Shown here piece by piece: positions 11,845-24,009 of a DNA stretch of 64,000 nt. Position numbers and translations under genes: made by a program. The DNA comes from Perca fluviatilis (lineage: Eukaryota; Chordata; Actinopteri; Perciformes; Percidae). Location of the stretch: assembly GCF_010015445.1 (NCBI RefSeq), contig NC_053116.1, forward strand, positions 3,136,068-3,200,067, in the 5' to 3' direction. Numbering within the stretch: the stretch's first letter is position 1; each line of letters begins with the position of its first letter. The notes beneath the pieces were generated by a model. It searched no databases. It was not told the DNA's origin and saw only the letters and a program-made list of their open reading frames with translations.

Positions 11845-12547
11845 TGATCGTCCATTTTTGCCCCCTTTACATAATAAATATGGCTATGAAATAGAACATG
11901 AAATACATAAATGAGGCAATACATATATAGGCATTAGTCATTATAGTTCAATAGCCTAAATACATATGTTTTAATTATATTTATTTCCGGGGACTTTTAT
12001 TTATTCCGTCTATTTATATGCACGTTATATTCAAAGGAAGTTTAGTTATCTCACAGGCTCAGACTAAAAGCAGCAGCAAGCCTGCCTGACATCAGTGCAT
12101 AGCATATCACTGCAAAGAAAATAAAATATGAATAAATCACGCAGCTTAGATTCCCAGGTCAGCTAGAGCCGATTAGCGCGGCTCTGCAGACGGACCGAGT
12201 CAGTCAGCACTGGGGAGCGAACCGCAGGGACCAAGCTCACAGGGCGGTAGCTAGCTGCTAGCTAGCTGCAGCAGCTAACATTAGAATATTAGACCAGCAC
12301 GGAGGTCTGATCCCCATGATTTAAAACGAAAATCAAATAACCATTTGTTTTTTAATACCTGTTTATGAAATGAAAATCGAATGAACGAAAAAGTACACGG
12401 ACCCAGTCTGTTAAGTACAATTTCACCACTAATAAAACAGATCTAGAAATGATATGCTTTATTTGCAACTTAAATGTTATTTTTTTAATGAATACAAAGC
12501 AAACTGATCAGAAAGAACAAGTATTTTGTTTGTTTCTCTTCTCCCAG

Positions 12548-13016
12548 GTGTGACTGAAGTACCCCTGTTGAGCTGCACTATGTGCATGGACCTGTGCCAG
12601 TCAGCACATTACTCACCTGTGTGCAGAGGACAGGCAGCAGTAGCACAAACCAAGAAGGTTGGCAAGTCTGATAATAATGATGTAAATGTAAAAAAAAAAT
12701 AATATAATAGTAAAATCATGTTACATACACTTATGTTTCTTGCTTAAATTCACAGGGTGCACAACCAGGCCTGGGAGAGAAAATTACTGATGTCCACAAA
12801 ACCAAATCAGAGAAGGTAAGGTAAGATAGTAATGATGTTAAAGCAAGCTATGTCCACCTAATATATTACATGTTGATGTCTATGAAGCTGTCTTTAATAG
12901 GAGCATACTATACAAAGACAACAGTGGAGAGTTCCTGGATCGGTCTGTCCTCAAAGTGCCAGAGATCTACAAGGACTTCACCCTTTTCTGCACCATCAGC
13001 ATATAATCAAAGTGAT
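12548..13016 (+). other. Possible three-exon gene remnant inside the inverted-repeat element
   Basis: Three open segments have splice-like borders. 12548-12657 (after cccag, before gttggc) reads VTEVPLLSCTMCMDLCQSAH and continues through PVCRGQAAVAQTKK. 12756-12815 (after cacag, before gtaagg) reads GAQPGLGEKITDVHKTKSEK. A third starts at 12901 after aatag, but the protein-like frame there (LYKDNSGEFLDRSVLKVPEI) is not in phase with the first two. I recognise no family. It could be a captured host gene, a piece of an unknown transposase, or chance. Confidence 0.25.
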
Positions 13017-13884
13017 AAAAGAGAGAACAAATTATTGTTTTCTCTGTTGACATGAATAGGTGCCTGTAATGTCTGCCCATATATTCAATCAATTCAATAA
13101 ATGTTGATAAGTATCACTGATATTTCTTAAATCATTGTAGTTTTTCAGAGCAATAAGATACAGATTATTAAAACCATGTTCACATTTGCAACAAATTAAA
13201 ACCCTGATCAATCCAAATTGTTTTTTGTTTTTTCATGTTCCATAACATTTATAAAAAAAAACGGTACAATTAAATTTACCAGAGCTGACACTTGGTAAAT
13301 AGTTTAATTTCCTTGTCGCAAAACAATGAGTAATTCATAACAAATTGCACAATATTTTGACACAAAACCTTAAAAGTGTATGGTTCATACTACGGTGAAG
13401 CAGTACAATGTGCCTATAGGATTTACTGTAGCAGGAACATTGATATTGGCAAACAGATGACCCAGGTTCAGGTGAGTTTGTGAGGAGGGTTATGAATAAA
13501 GATAAGATAGGCCTAGTGTTCACAAGAGGGATGATTCAGGTATGGCAACACAAATTAAGAATAATTCAATTAAATAGGAGGTATATACAACTAGTAGAAG
13601 ATAAATTAACTATACAAAAGCAATTAAGGTAAAGTTATGAGGTGGCAAGCTAAAGTATAGTCAAAAGCATGGAGTCAAGTCAACAGTGTACACCAGAATA
13701 ATATATAGGTATTAAAATTAAATTACTGTTGTTCGTTGTATTATATAATATAACAAAAACAAAAATAATATAGTGTTTGATGCAGTATGGAGAACAACCA
13801 AGTCCCATATGAACCCAAGAGACTTTAAGTGCAGCTGTTGATGATGTTCACTACAAACAAAACTTGCAGAGTTATTGTGTAGCG

Positions 13885-15550
13885 CAGTCATACAGTAGGT
13901 AGATCTGGAGATGGTTGTAGTCTGTAGCCAGCCGTATAGATCTGGAACAGATGGTTGTAGTCTGTAGCCAGCCATACAGTAGGTAGATCTGGAACAGATG
14001 GTTGTAGTCTGTAGCACTCAACAGTAGGTAGATCTGGAACAGATGGTTGTAGTCTGTAGCCAGCCATACAGTAGGTAGATCTGGAACAGATGGTTGTAGT
14101 CTGTGCCAGCCATACAGTAGGTAGATCTGGAGCAGATGGTTGTAGTCCGAGCCAACTGTAGTAGATCTGGAACAGATGGTTGTAGTCTGTAGCCAGCCAT
14201 ACAGTAGGTAGATCTGGAACAGATGGTTGTAGTCTTACGAGTCATACAGTAGGTAGATCTGGAACAGATGGTTGTAGTCTGAGCCAGCCATACAGTAGGT
14301 AGATCTGGAACAGATGGTTGTAGTCTGTAGCCAGCCATACAGTAGGTAGATCTGGAGCAGATGGTTGTAGTCTGTAGCCAGCCGTACAGTAGATCTGGAA
14401 CAGATGGTTGTAGTCTGTAGCCAGCATACAGTAGGTAGATCTGGAACAGATGGTTGTAGTCTGTACGCCATACAGTAGGTAGATCTGGAACAGATGGTTG
14501 TAGTCTGTAGCCAGTCATACAGTAGGTAGATCTGGAACAGATGGTTGTAGGTTCTGAACCCTCCAACAGTAGGTAGATCTGGAACAGATGGTTGTAGTCT
14601 GTAGCCAGCCATACAGTAGGTAGATCTGGAGCAGATGGTTGTATCTAGTAGCCAGCTAAGCGTAAGTAGATCTGGAACAGATGGTTGTAGTCTGTAGCCA
14701 GCCGCTACAGTAGGTAGATCTGGAACAGATGGTTGTGTCTGTACAGCCATACAGTAGGTAGATCTGGAACAGATGGTTGTGTCTGTAGCCAGACAACAGT
14801 AGGTGATCTGGAACAGATGTTGTAGTTGTGAGCCAGCCATACAGAGGTAGATCTGGAACAGATGGTTGTAGTCTGTAGCCAGCCATACAGTAGGTAGATC
14901 TGGAGCAGATGGTTGTAGTCTGTAGTCAGCCATACAGTAGAGATTACAGTGGTTGTAGTCTGTAGCCAGCCATACAGTAGGTAGATCTGGAACAGATGGT
15001 TGTAGTCTGTAGCCAGCCATACAGTAGGTAGATCTGGAGCAGATGGTTGTAGTCTGTAGCCAGCCATACAGTAGGTAGATCTGGAGCAGATGGTTGTAGT
15101 CTGTAGCCAGCCGTACAGTAGATCTGGAACAGATGGTTGTAGTCTGTAGCCAGCCGTACAGTAGGTAGATCTGGAACAGATGGTTGTAGTCTGTAGCCAG
15201 CCATACAGTAGGTAGATCTGGAACAGATGGTTGTAGTCTGTAGCCAGTCATACAGTAGGTAGATCTGGAACAGATGGTTGTAGTCTGTAGCCAGCCATAC
15301 AGTAGGTAGATCTGGAACAGATGGTTGTAGTCTGTACCCAGCCATACAGTAGGTAGATCTGGAGCAGATGGTTGTAGTCTGTAGTCAGCCATACAGTAGG
15401 TAGATCTGGAACAGATGGTTGTAGTCTGTAGCCAGCCATACAGTAGGTAGATCTGGAACAGATGGTTGTAGTCTGTAGCCAGCCATACAGTAGGTAGATC
15501 TGGAGCAGATGGTTGTAGTCTGTAGCCAGCCATACAGCAGGTAGATCTGG
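13885..15550. repeat. 47-bp minisatellite, about 35 copies
   Basis: The unit is built from gtagatctggaacagatggt, tgtagtctgtagccagccat and acagtag, 47 bases. Copies differ by small deletions (many near 14100-14900) and by an a/g switch (ggaacag or ggagcag). Every unit holds an AGATCT (BglII) site. Since 47 is not a multiple of three and the unit has no stop in any minus-strand frame, long minus-strand frames up to 432 codons arise (14235-15533) with a 47-residue period. I treat these as non-coding. Confidence 0.95.
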
Positions 15551-17199
15551 AGTAGCAGGGTGAATTCTAGCTATCATGGGTTGGTGATATGACACACAGA
15601 TCAACAGGGGTCAAACCCCTCAGCCCCACCTGGATGAAAAGAAAGTAAAACAAAATACTTGTTTTTTCACTTCAGTTTGCTTTGTATTAATTAAACAAAT
15701 AACTGCTATTTAAGGAGCAAATAAGAAACCATATCATTTCTAGATCTGTTTTTAACATTACAACGTTTTATACAGACTGCTATGAATCCATTTTCAAACT
15801 AAGGTTATATGAAGGAATGAAGACTAAATTCTGATGAACAACACACAACAGTGATGCAAAAACTGACACAAACAATCCAGTTTCTTGTGTTCTTTCAGTT
15901 ATATTACAGTTTAGGTTTTACTACTGGCTCTAACATGAAATTAGCCAAATCCCAGGAACATGGTTAACCAAACGAGGAAAAAAATACAAAGTAGGGTCAT
16001 CACATATACACATACTGTCCGTCATATGTCGTTCAATCTAGCTAGCTATACAATAAAGAACATCTATTTGATTCTGGACATCAAGCTAGGCTATATGCTA
16101 GCTAGCTAGCTAGGTGCTTAAGTTATGTTACTCACCCTCGTAGTTGTGGACATAACTTCATACGTCCCACTTCAAAGCTTTCTCCCGTTTCCTAACGGGT
16201 GCAGGTGAAAGTGCGTCGACCATTCTGTGCACATTGTTGACATATACTTATAATAAAGCTATAAACGGCGCGGGGGATATATAAACTTGGTTACAGTCAG
16301 GCATAGTCAGGTTACAGTGCAGCCGCCCTCAACAGACATTCTAAAGTAAAGCGAACAGGGTTGGGATCATTTCATTGGTCAACACTACAGCTGGCATTCT
16401 ATTGGTTGTTGACTTTTGACAGGGTTATAACACAAAAAAATCCAAGTGCGCAGGAGAAATCCGAGAGCAGAAACTTTGCAAGTGAGCAGAATCAGCCTGA
16501 GTGCGAGGAGAAGGTTCAAAGCTGAGAGCAGGAAATCTGTCCAAACAACAACATATCTGAGTCCAAGCAGAAAGTTTGAGTGCAAGCAGAGCAAATCCAA
16601 GCACGAGCAGTGAATATTTGAGTGTGAGAACAAGAAATCTGAACGTAATATCAGTGAGAAATGCTCTCAAATTGAAATAATGCGCTCTTGACTTATGATA
16701 GTAATATAACTCCATATATTTGCTATTTACTGGTTGATCCTTAACGCACAGTGTTGCAACCACTGAGGCTTAGAGGTGTCTAGTTGAAGGAAATGTGAGT
16801 GTTTGTAGGTCTTTGTTAACAAGAACAAATACAAGATACAAAAACATAATGAGAATTCAAGTAACCATATACTTAGCTTAAATGTCTTGTTTCTAGCAAT
16901 GGTAGTCAATTTATCATTATCTGGCAAGAAATGACACAGCTTTCTCCAATAAGTAGCAATAAAAAATAGACATCCATGCTATTTACATAGGAGAATGTTA
17001 ACATGTCCAAATACAACAGTCTTACTAGAACTAGAGGAACAGCTAAACTAGCAAGATTCAACAGGTTTACTGTCAAATGCACAGTAAAGACAACTTACAC
17101 CAGGCAATGAAAAGTTTGCTTTGCTAGTCTTCCTTACACAACAAATACAATTAAGTTAAAAACAAACAATAAAAAAGTAATAAATAGTTTGAAAAAGTG

Positions 17200-18060
17200 A
17201 TACAAAATGGAGATAAGAATATGGATAAAGTGCACTTTGCCTAGACAGCTCTGTATGTGGTGTGAGTCCAGGAGTTTAGGAGGGGAGGATGGAGTGTGTG
17301 GGGGATATTTCAGTGTCCAGGAGTCTGATGGCCTGTGGATAGAAGCTGGTTGTGAGTCTTGTGGTCCGTGCTTTCATACTCCTGTGGCGCCTTCCTGAGG
17401 GCAGGAGAGTGAAGAGACTGTGTTGTGGGTGTGTGTTGTCTTTAATGATGTTGTGGGTCCTCCTGATGACCCTGGTGATGTACATGTCCTGTAGTGATGA
17501 GAAGGCTCCTCCACAGATGAGTTGTGCAGTTTTTATAACACGTTGGAGAGCCTTCCTGTCCCGAGCAGTGCTGTCTCCATACCACACTGTGATGGAGCTG
17601 GTGATGACACTCTCCACTGTACATCTGTAGAAGTTGCTGAGGATTTCCGTTGACATGCCAAATTTCCTCAGCCTCCTTAGGAAGTACAGTCTCTGCTGGG
17701 CTTTCTTAAGGAGCTGGTGGCTGTTGTGAGACCAGGTGAAATCCTCGCTGATGCTTGTTCGGAGGAATTTAAAGGTTTTCACTCTCTCTACCTCTGTCCC
17801 CCCGATGTGTATTGGTGTGTGCTGCACCTTCCTCCTTCTCCTAGTATCGATAATCATCTCCTTAGACTTTTCTGCATTTAAGGAGAGATTATTTTTCTGA
17901 CAACAGTTCTGCTACCTGCCTTCTGTATGAAGTGTCCTCACCACCAGTGATCGGCCCGATCACAGTTTGTCATCTGCAAACTTTAAAATGCTGGTCAGTC
18001 TGGGAGGCTACACAGTCATAGGTGAAGAAGGGTGTACAGCAGCGGACTCGGCACATTACC
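17200..18060 (-). pseudogene. Non-LTR retrotransposon 3' fragment (reverse transcriptase C terminus)
   Basis: The minus-strand frame at 17857-17276 reads VERVKTFKFLRTSISEDFTW, then LLKKAQQRLYFLRRLRKFGM, TVESVITSSITVWYG and TLLPSGRRHRSMKARTTRL. This is the thumb and C-terminal region that follows the catalytic core in fish LINEs of the L2/CR1/Rex group. The catalytic YADD block is absent. Upstream sequence (17858-18060) looks like the preceding part in broken frames. The copy is 5'-truncated, as usual for LINEs, with an A-rich 3' side around 17150-17200. It is a dead copy, not a host gene. Confidence 0.7.
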
Positions 18061-18544
18061 CTGTGCTTACAGTTCTGATGTCAGATGTCTGTTGTCCAAC
18101 TCTGTCTGACTGAGGTCCGTTTGTAAGAACGTTCAGGTAGGATGCACACCTGATGAAACATGGCCTTTCTGTCGCCATTGATTGAGACATTGTGTCCCAT
18201 GAAGCGCAGCAACGCACTAACAATTGAGGGACTCAAGGCAGGACCAGGCAACAGAAATTCATTGAGGTTAAGTCCCTTGTAGCGAAAGACTACCCTATTT
18301 TTTCCATTGTGCTGGACCATGTAGTGAGGTATCCACCAGCTTTCCTTGCTCTGAGAGGCAGCTTGCAGTTTGACTACAACACCAATTATTGAAAAGGTAT
18401 TCACTTAGGACTGTATAGGTGATGGTTACATATAGGGATGTACTGCTTGGGGAAATAAATAACACAGATTGCCCCATTAAGTTGCATAAAAACACACATC
18501 CATGTCATTTACATAGCATAATGTCAACATTGTCCAAATACAAC

Positions 18545-18947
18545 TTATGCCGTGTTCTATTTATCTCGCAACACGTTTTTTACGAGGTCAAAGTCAGAAA
18601 AAGCTTCGACCTAGATTCAAAGCTCGAACCCTCGTATAACCTCAAGAAAACCAACAGTCGCTAAGCTCCTGTTTCCATTAACAGTTTTGAAAACTGCAGT
18701 AACATTAAAGTAATTATGTACTTCTATTTGTGTCTGTCCTAAACTAATCATCGTTCACACAGGCATGTCCAACTTGTATCTTCTATCTGTGGTGTTCTAT
18801 ATCAGTTATCAACTGGTTGCTAACAATAGCTAACCGGGCTAGAGCTAATGAAAACAATGAAAATCCGACTTTTAAATAGAACGCATTCAACTCTGGTATG
18901 ACGTCATTCCCAGTTGCGAGTTCCGAGGTAAATAGAACGCGGCATAA
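18545..18947. mobile_element. MITE with ttatgccgtgttctattta-type inverted ends
   Basis: The left end ttatgccgtgttctatttat and the right end (complement near 18925-18947) are inverted with a few mismatches. The flanks (gtccaaatacaac on the left, agtctta on the right) are joined without the insert in a related sequence at 17010-17023, which gives an empty site. The neighbouring blocks 16965-17060 and 18490-18544 plus 18948-19000 are therefore copies of one another. The target duplication is not clear. Confidence 0.55.
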
Positions 18948-19414
18948 GTCTTAGTCTTACAACATAGTCTAACTATAACTAGAAAGGCACAGCTAAACTA
19001 GAATTAGCGTCAGGAAGCCACATGGTGATTAGATTAGACTCAAATAATGTCCAGATCAGACAACAATTTTTGGTTTTACTCATGGTTCATCAGAGACACA
19101 CACAACATAAACCATTTGAATGCAAAGAGTGTGAAGTCCACTTCACACTCTTTTATTCCGACGTGTCCCTTGTTGATGCCTCTTAATTACCGAATGCGCC
19201 ACTTTGTGCTCAACAGCGCAGTAGCATTATTTCACCACGAGAGCCCTAATATGTCAGTCAACAGCCTTTCCAACAGTTCCCAAGGCTTAAAAGGAAGACT
19301 AGTAGTGTAGATGTAACCTAAGTAACAGACTGAACAACCAGTATTTCTTTATAACAATCACAATCCAGGTGATAAGATACAGTTCCACAACATTTCTCTC
19401 TGTGTTTCCTGCAG

Positions 19415-20766
19415 ATGTTGAGCAGCTGTTGGTGGTTAAAGAAGAGGTTCCCCCTGAGCAGCAGGAGTGTAGCTCCAGCGTGGACCAGCAGGAGCCAGAG
19501 CCCCCCCCACCCATTAAAGAGGAACAGGAGAAACTGTGGAGCAGTCAGGAGGGAGAGAAGCTTCAAGGGCTGGAGGAGGCTGATATCACCAAGTTCCCAT
19601 TCACTCCTGTCCCTGTGAAGAGTGAAGATGATGAAGAGGAAGCTCAGTCCTCACAGCTTCATCCAAGACAAACTCAACACATGGAAACAGAAGCTGATGG
19701 AGAGGACTGTGGAGGACCAGAACCAGCCAGGAACTCACATCCACTTTTACAACCAGAGACTGAAGACCAGACTGGAGATCCTTCTGAACCTGAGACTGAT
19801 AACAGTGCTGATTGGAAGGAGACCAGAGAACCTCAGTCAGCTTTAAACTCTCTGAAACATGATTCAAGATGTAAGAAAACATTCAGCTGCTCTGAGTGTG
19901 GGAAAATATGTGGCTTCAAGTCACATCTGAAGAGACACATGATAACTCACACAGGAGAAAAACCTTTCAGCTGCTCTGAGTGTCAGAGGAAATTTGGCCG
20001 CAAGTCAGATCTGGAAGATCACATGCTTACTCACACAGGAGAAAAACCTTTCATTTGCAGTGTTTGTAATAAAGCTTTTACACAGAGAGGAAGTTTACAG
20101 AAACACATGAGAATCCACACAGGAGAAAAACCTTTTAGCTGCTCTGAGTGTGGTAAAGCTTTCACTGAACGTGGAACCCTGAAGACCCACATGACGACTC
20201 ATTCTGGAGAAAAACTATTCAGCTGCTCAGTCTGTAAGAAATATTTTACACAGAATGGAAATTTACAAAAACACATGAGAATCCACACAGGAGAAAAACC
20301 TTTTAGCTGCTCTGAGTGTGGTAAAGCTTTCACTGATAGTGGAACCCTGAAGAGACACATGATAACTCACACAGGAGAAAAACCTTTCAGCTGCTCAGTC
20401 TGTAAGAAGAGATGGATACAGAGTGGAGATTTACGATCACACATGGCAGTCCACACAGGAGAGAAAAGATTCAGCTGCAGTGTTTGTAACAAAAGATTTG
20501 CCTGGCGTTCTCATGTTAAAACACATAAATGTGTTGGTCCGATGGAAACAGAAGCTGATGGAGAGGACTGTGGAGGACCAGAACCAGCCAGGAACTCACA
20601 TCCACTTTTACAACCAGAGACTGAAGACCAGACTGGAGACTCTTCTGAACCTGAGACTGATAACAGTGCTGATTGGAAGGAGACCAGAGAACCTCAGTCA
20701 GCTTTAAACTCTCTCAAACATGATTCAACATGTAAGAAAACATTCAGCTACTCTGAGTGTGGGTAA
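19415..20766 (+). CDS. Zinc-finger gene A, exon 2: C2H2 zinc-finger protein
   Basis: The acceptor tgcag precedes 19415, and with exon 1 (10530-10722) the product is 514 residues. Order: the N-terminal helix from exon 1; an acidic linker (residues about 65-215: LLVVKEEVPPEQQECSS, WKETREPQSALNSLKH); then about residues 222-437 with seven C2H2 fingers joined by HTGEKPF linkers and an eighth degenerate one ([17 protein letters not shown]). After the array the linker is repeated (METEADGEDCGG onward), followed by the start of another finger that ends at a TAA stop (20764-20766) where the family has AAA or a lysine codon. The expected role is a nuclear sequence-specific DNA-binding protein. No KRAB, BTB or SCAN domain is visible. 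The stop removes a second array, but the first is intact, so the gene may still work. Confidence 0.8.
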
Positions 20767-20900
20767 AGATTTGGCCGCAGGACACATCTGAAGAGTCACA
20801 TGCTGACTCACACAGGAGACAACCCTCAATTGGTGCACCAGACTCAAAACCCATCAGTGTATAGGTCATCAATCCTCACAGCTTCATCAAAGACTGAAAG
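20767..20900 (+). pseudogene. Remnant of the duplicated finger array beyond the gene A stop
   Basis: Beyond the stop the same frame continues as RFGRRTHLKSHMLTHTGDNP, clearly the rest of a C2H2 finger plus linker, and then loses the pattern. This shows that the last exon once held a second linker-plus-finger module, now cut to less than one finger. Confidence 0.65.
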
Positions 20901-21041
20901 CTGATGGAGAGGACTGTTAGAGAGGACTGAACGCTGGTATTCATACCAGCGTTCCAACATACTTTTTTTTAAATTTAATGTTAAATACATGTTTCTGAGT
21001 ATCCTCAAGGCATATGGACTTTTAAACATGACAATGGTTAA

Positions 21042-21680
21042 AGTGATGGTTCGAGTAATTTTGCCATGACCTCGAAGCACTTTCAGAAAGCTTTTTCACC
21101 TGGGTTGAAAATTGGAGAGTTAGTGTAGAGTAGCGTTAGCTGCTGAATAGCTTAGCGCGGGGGCTAACGGACTCACGTTTTATCAGTACCCTATCATTCT
21201 AAATGATACCAGCAGTTCTACACATTCAGTATATATGCACTTAGCTTACGGATTGGAAAGTTTTTTAGTAACAACAGAGTTTATGAACACTTGCCTGCTC
21301 TCTTCAGCTCTCTGTTGCTGCTGCTACCTGCAGTTAGACTCACAGCAGCAACAGCAGCAGCAGCAGAGAGCAGAAGCCAGCAGGCAAGTGTTATTTACAT
21401 ACACTTCTGGTGTACTTACAAACTTTCCAATCCATCGTTTTATGAGTGCATAACCTATATATACTAGTGTAGACCGTTGGTATCATTTCGGGCATTATTA
21501 GTGGGGTCATTTAAGAGATACAAACGTGTCCATTAGCCCCGCCAGCGATTCAGCTGCTGATAACGCTAATCTCACGCCTTAACTCCAATGTTAGACCCAG
21601 GTGGAAAAGAGCTTGTGGAAAGTTTGGCCTCGAGGTCATGGTGCAAAGGACCCTAGGGTGAATTACTCCGAACCATCACT
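21042..21680. mobile_element. TTAA-flanked MITE with CAG repeat at its centre
   Basis: TTAA lies at 21038-21041 and 21681-21684. The ends agtgatggttcgagtaatt and its near complement are inverted. Further inverted blocks run inward (gattggaaagttt at 21250 against aaactttccaatc at 21420; acacttgcctgct against agcaggcaagtgt), so most of the element can fold on itself. The loop holds a (CAG)n tract at 21342-21366. The duplication fits piggyBac- or Kolobok-derived MITEs. Confidence 0.75.
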
Positions 21681-21684
21681 TTAA

Positions 21685-22910
21685 GACAAAGTTAGTTTTT
21701 TTTAAACACATGACTTCATAAAAACATCATGTGACATTTTATATATATAATACCTTGGCCACAATTTCTGTAGCTTCCTTTTCAACATAAAATCATTTTA
21801 TGTGGTGCTAATGACAGTTTTTTATCTCAGGTATATGGAGAAACCAAACAAATATCTGTATATTCTCAAATAGTATGGTCTTAGCCACTAGTAGTTGTTG
21901 TTTCCAGACAAAGTGAAGAAAATATTCAAATAGATAAAAATCAATTTTAAAGAGGTTTCATTTTGCCTAAAAACCTACAACCTAAAGTGCCTGTATTTGC
22001 TGGGGGGTGTCATGGTAGGTGCGATGTATATTTTCCTTCTTTTTTGTCCTTTGCCAGTGTCCTATGATCAGCTGTGGTTAGCCAGCATTAGCTAGTTCTA
22101 TTTGCTGACTCAGCCCCGAGGTGCGAAGGATCAAACCTGGAAAGTAAACCTCTGTTTTGTTTGTGTATTCACGAAAGTCACTTATCACCACCACTAATAT
22201 ATTTAATGTTATGTATGTTGTATTTCAACTTATGTACTGTTTCAGAGATTCTCATTTTTACTATGATTTGTTTTCTACACATTTAATAATGTTGGAACGA
22301 GCCTAAGTTTTGTACTGCCAATGACTGCTTCTTTGTGTTTTTGTGCATGACGCAAATCAAATGAATAACTTTAGAGAGATGTGTTTTGTATGTTTGTGAG
22401 ATAGATAGACTATACATTGCACTTAGACTGAGTTATAGAAACGATTGTTGCTTTTTGCTTTTCGTTCTTTGGTCAGTAAAAAAAAAATCTTAAAATGTGG
22501 TCTGATTTTATATGATAATAATTGGTCTAATATAAACACAAACATTAACTTGGACCTTTAGACAAACAACAAAAACAGTTGACATATTACATTTACACTC
22601 CAAGATTAAACCTTCTGTTTTCTGTTTGACACTTTAAAAGAAAAAGGGAAACAAACTACCATCAGCTTTAATTTGGTTCTTTATTTTCTCAGAGCTCTGA
22701 AAATGCATTTAAATATTTGTCTTTCTTCAAACGTGTGTTTTAATCATTGATATTCCTGCGTGTTTTCCAGAGGAAGTCTGTCACTATTTTAATCATATCT
22801 TCCTGTTTTCTGGATCTTTAAAATTTGCCTAAAACACTTCCGGAATTTTATTTTGAAGCTCAGCTACACCGGAAGCTGTAGTATTTACTGCGGCTAGCTT
22901 CACACTTTGA
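21685..22910. other. No gene recognised; intergenic between zinc-finger genes
   Basis: AT-rich sequence without a long frame, repeat boundary or splice structure that I can support. From about 22740 it becomes the leader of gene B, as shown by similarity to 10305-10450. Confidence 0.4.
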
Positions 22911-22915
22911 ACAAG

Positions 22916-22942
22916 ATGGCGTCTAGCAGAAAGGTGTGTTAG
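22916..22942 (+). promoter_or_regulatory. Upstream ORF in zinc-finger gene B leader
   Basis: The ATG at 22916 opens MASSRKVC followed by a stop, in the same place relative to the main start as the frame at 10423. It is retained in both paralogues with one residue different. Confidence 0.4.
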
Positions 22943-22976
22943 CAGAGTCTCTTTGTTGTGTTGAGAAAGAGGTAAC

Positions 22977-23169
22977 ATGTGTAAAGTCCAGATGCTGAGA
23001 GCGTTGGTGGAGCAGCGACTAACTGCGGCTGCTGAAGAGATATTTGGGCTGTTTGAAAGAACGATAGCAGAGTACGAGGAGGAACTTTGTCGTTCAAAAG
23101 AGGAGAACGAGCGACAACGGGAGCTACTGGACGCTGTTTTCAACCCTCAGCTTCGGTTACACAGAGCAG
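22977..23169 (+). CDS. Zinc-finger gene B, exon 1
   Basis: This codes the same 64 residues as the exon at 10530, starting MCKVQMLRALVEQRLTAAAE, with a leucine for glutamine change in RQRELLDAVF and one silent change. It ends at ag|gtttgg and joins in phase to the acceptor before 27402, giving HRA-DVQQLLVVKEE. The near identity of the two exons marks a recent tandem duplication of the gene. The flanking intron start is also shared for at least 130 bases. Confidence 0.7.
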
Positions 23170-23464
23170 GTTTGGTCATTAAACCTTCAGTTGATCTTTC
23201 TCTCCTTCCTGTGATCTCTTCTCCCAGCAACGATATGACGTATGTAAATAAGCATTTGTTCTTAAGATCTATTGTAATCTTCGCTCTTTAACAGGCCGTC
23301 GCCAAACCCACCAGACAGGTGATTTTGGGTCTGTTTTCTAGATAAAAAAACAGTTTGCTTTATTTGCAATCGGTTATCAAAAGCATCATATGTCTTCCAT
23401 TACAAGCCAGGATATACCGTAATGTTAGTGTCTCTTCTCTGTCCTCTCTCTTTAATGAATAAAT

Positions 23465-23850
23465 AATGTAGTGTCTCCAAACTTACCTCAATTATAGATT
23501 GTCTCCTGCTAGTTGTACTACAGCACTTTTTTTTTCAAATATAGGCATATGCATAATTTAAAAAATGTAATATATGTCATATAAACGAAGAGTCATGTCT
23601 CCAAAACTACTCCACACATAGAAGCCCCTCTGCTGGTTGTACTAAAACACGTCGTTTTCAAAAATAATCATATGTATAATTTTAAGGAATATTTTTTGCT
23701 AAAAACATTGAATACTTTAATAGGTACAAAGAGAAGTGTTTTCATACTTACCTCAATATAACTGCTCACCTAATGGTTGAACTATAACGGTTACTTTTCA
23801 AAAAGTAAACATGCATCATTTTTTGGTATACTTATTTGTCTCAAGACATG
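23465..23850 (+). repeat. Three diverged tandem copies of a ~120-bp unit
   Basis: The units begin near 23470, 23600 and 23735. Each has 'tctccaaa.cttacctca..ata', then 'ctgct.gttgtact..a.cac', then a poly-T/A step and 'catatgcataattt'. They are too diverged to be recent. They are non-coding and lie in the gene B intron. Confidence 0.55.
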
Positions 23851-23922
23851 TTATAATTACATAGAGAAATGTCTCACTTAATACTCCAGAGAAGGTGTAC
23901 AAGGAGAACAAATACTTAAAGT

Positions 23923-23923
23923 G

Positions 23924-24006
<83 letters not shown>
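23923..24006. repeat. (TA)n microsatellite
   Basis: About 84 bases of uninterrupted TA. The tyrosine-isoleucine frame across it is an artefact. Confidence 0.97.

Positions 24007-24009
<3 letters not shown>

Larger units (their letters stand above)
11003..16531. mobile_element. Large element with long inverted repeats, in the gene A intron
   Basis: The outer arms are near-identical inverted copies. The left arm is 11003-11483 (ctgctctcagctttgaacc to ttctttattgta) and the right arm is 16049-16531. A second inverted pair lies further in, 12435-12540 against 15653-15757 (agatctagaaatgatatg). The left arm is followed by a separate palindromic MITE (11490-11844). Between the inner arms lie possible exons (12548-13016) and a 47-bp minisatellite. 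No transposase was recognised and I cannot name the superfamily. Because the arms match closely, the element or its inversion duplication should be fairly young. Confidence 0.6.

Noticed and set aside
14235..15533. 432-codon minus-strand frame with a 47-residue repeat
   Set aside because: It is wholly the product of a 47-bp minisatellite that has no stop in any minus-strand frame; equivalent frames exist in the other phases.
13885..15550. A CRISPR-like array
   Set aside because: The unit is repeated in full with no unique spacers, and the sequence is from a vertebrate.
17276..17857. A 193-codon host gene on the minus strand
   Set aside because: The translation is the C-terminal part of a LINE reverse transcriptase.
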